From Candidatus Sulfotelmatobacter sp. (GTDB lineage: Bacteria; Acidobacteriota; Terriglobia; Terriglobales; SbA1), in contig JASLEQ010000396.1 of assembly GCA_030151135.1 (NCBI GenBank), positions 1-7,752 on the forward strand: DNA of 7,752 nucleotides. Reading direction: 5' to 3'. The notes beneath the pieces were generated by a model, which worked only from the letters and a program-made list of their open reading frames with translations, made no database searches and was not told the DNA's origin. The position numbers and the translations under genes are program-made. This document shows positions 6,640 through 7,752 of this stretch, piece by piece. Each line of letters starts with the position of its first letter. Within the stretch, counting starts at the first letter, position 1.

Positions 6640-7752
6640 ATGAAAGCTGTAACTTTTGAAGGACCACGCTCGATGGTGGTCGAAGATAAACCAGTTCCTA
6701 AGTTGACCGCCCCCACCGACGCCCTATTGCGCGTTACAACCGCCGCAATTTGCGGCAGTGACCTGCACATGTACGAGGGCCGCACCTCGTTGAAAAAGGG
6801 CAGCGTCGTAGGTCACGAAATCATGGGAGTCATCGAACAAGTGGGAGATGCTGTCCGCAGCATTCGAGTCGGTGATCGCGTCGTATTACCGTTCAACATA
6901 GCCTGCGGCTACTGCTATAACTGCGTGCGCCAGAATACGCATGCGTGTCTTACCATGAGCGAGCAACCACACGCCGGCTACGGATATGCCGGTATGGGGC
7001 CATACTCCGGTGGCCAGGCTGAGCATGTCCTCGTTCCGTTCGCGGACTTTAACTGCCTCCGGCTTCCAGGTAAACCTGGTGATGAGTTTGAGGATGATTT
7101 CATCTTGCTCGCCGACGTATTTCCTACCGGATATCACGCTACCGAACTAGCCCACGTCAGCCCGGGTAAATCCGTCGCGATCTTTGGAGCAGGCCCCGTC
7201 GGCTTGATGGCTGCTCTCAGTGCACAACTGAAAGGTGCGTCCGAAATTTATGTCGTCGACAACATTTCGGTTCGTCTCGACAAGGCACGTGAAATGGGCG
7301 CGATCCCGATCAACTTCAAAGATGGAGATCCGGTGAAGCAGATCAAGGATATGCGCCGGAACGATACTATTCACAAACAAGCGCTTCATCCGCGCGAGGC
7401 GGAAAAGCTCGACGGCGTGGATTGCGCCATCGATGCCGTGGGCTATCAGGCGCACGACGAGAAGAATCCTTCGCGCGAAAAAGCCACGCAGGTCATCGAG
7501 GATTGCTGTCGTGTCGTGAATCCCGCAGGAGCGATCGCGCTCATCGGCGTGTACATGGCTCCCGATCCAGGCGCTCCAAACGAGCAGGCCAAGCAGGGCG
7601 TCTACCCGCTTCCGATCGGCAAGCTGTTTGACAGCGCCGTCACGATTGGGATGGGGCAAGCTCCCGTGAAGCGTTACAACGAATATCTGCGCGACCTGAT
7701 CATTCAAGGACGCGCCAAGCCCAGCAAGATTGTCAGCCATCACATCAAGATT
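6640..7752 (+). CDS. zinc-dependent dehydrogenase, glutathione-independent formaldehyde dehydrogenase-like (3' end cut)
   Basis: The first 371 codons of a medium-chain zinc alcohol dehydrogenase, beginning MKAVTFEGPRSMVVED; no stop codon occurs before the window ends. The catalytic-zinc motif is ICGSDLHMYEGRT (Cys38) with GHE (His59, Glu60), plus Asp159 in ADVFPTGYHA, the form seen in Pseudomonas putida formaldehyde dehydrogenase. Structural zinc ligands are Cys89, 92, 95 and 103. The Rossmann loop is GAGPVG (183-188), and Asp207 at the end of the second strand favours NAD over NADP. Family-specific stretches include YSGGQAEHVLVPFADFN, CAIDAVGYQAH and GQAPVKRYNEYL. The P. putida enzyme is about 398 residues, so roughly 25-30 residues are probably missing. 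The expected role is NAD-linked oxidation (or dismutation) of formaldehyde or another small aldehyde or alcohol in the cytoplasm. Many homologues are annotated only as zinc-dependent alcohol dehydrogenase, so the substrate is not certain. Confidence 0.93.
   Translation, partial: MKAVTFEGPRSMVVEDKPVPKLTAPTDALLRVTTAAICGSDLHMYEGRTSLKKGSVVGHEIMGVIEQVGDAVRSIRVGDRVVLPFNIACGYCYNCVRQNTHACLTMSEQPHAGYGYAGMGPYSGGQAEHVLVPFADFNCLRLPGKPGDEFEDDFILLADVFPTGYHATELAHVSPGKSVAIFGAGPVGLMAALSAQLKGASEIYVVDNISVRLDKAREMGAIPINFKDGDPVKQIKDMRRNDTIHKQALHPREAEKLDGVDCAIDAVGYQAHDEKNPSREKATQVIEDCCRVVNPAGAIALIGVYMAPDPGAPNEQAKQGVYPLPIGKLFDSAVTIGMGQAPVKRYNEYLRDLIIQGRAKPSKIVSHHIKI

Noticed and set aside
7147..7743. 198-residue - frame antisense to the dehydrogenase
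   Set aside because: The + strand shows full zinc-binding and Rossmann motifs; the antisense product has none.

Overview
This looks like a chromosomal segment of a GC-rich, Gram-negative-type soil bacterium, most likely an Acidobacteriota (Terriglobia/Koribacter-like) member. That placement is an inference. It rests on a secreted GloVer-repeat protein, a secreted phosphoesterase carrying bacterial Ig-like domains, and the general style of the genes. No rRNA or taxonomic marker is present. There are five protein genes, two on each flank pointing right or reading out of the window and two secreted-protein genes pointing left in the middle.

Left part (1-2309, + strand): a complete alpha/beta-fold hydrolase of unknown substrate (15-830). 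After a 294-base gap comes a 394-residue 6-phosphofructokinase (1125-2309). Its two phosphoryl-donor-determining positions (GGDDT and PKTMDND) are those of pyrophosphate-dependent enzymes rather than ATP-dependent ones. A strong hairpin with an A-tract on one side and a T-tract on the other (2326-2365) sits between this gene and the convergent gene beyond it, and probably terminates both.

Middle part (2386-6072, - strand): in transcription order, a 778-residue exported protein with three Ig-like (BIG2-type) repeats followed by a phosphoesterase/phospholipase-C-like catalytic domain (6072 to 3736). About 96 bases downstream lies a 417-residue exported protein made almost entirely of seven roughly 54-residue GloVer repeats (3639 to 2386), which could form a seven-bladed beta-propeller. 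Its likely start is a TTG codon behind a perfect AGGAGG. The two may be co-transcribed; both look extracytoplasmic.

Right part (6073-7752): a 567-base divergent intergenic region with several short perfect inverted repeats but no recognisable gene. It is followed by the first 371 codons of a zinc-dependent dehydrogenase of the glutathione-independent formaldehyde dehydrogenase family (6640 onward, open at the window end).

I see no tRNA or rRNA gene, insertion sequence, CRISPR array or phage gene. Nothing here amounts to a clearly new multi-gene system. The most worthwhile leads are the pyrophosphate-type PFK signature, the complete seven-repeat GloVer propeller with paired cysteines, and the pairing of that protein with an Ig-domain phosphoesterase.
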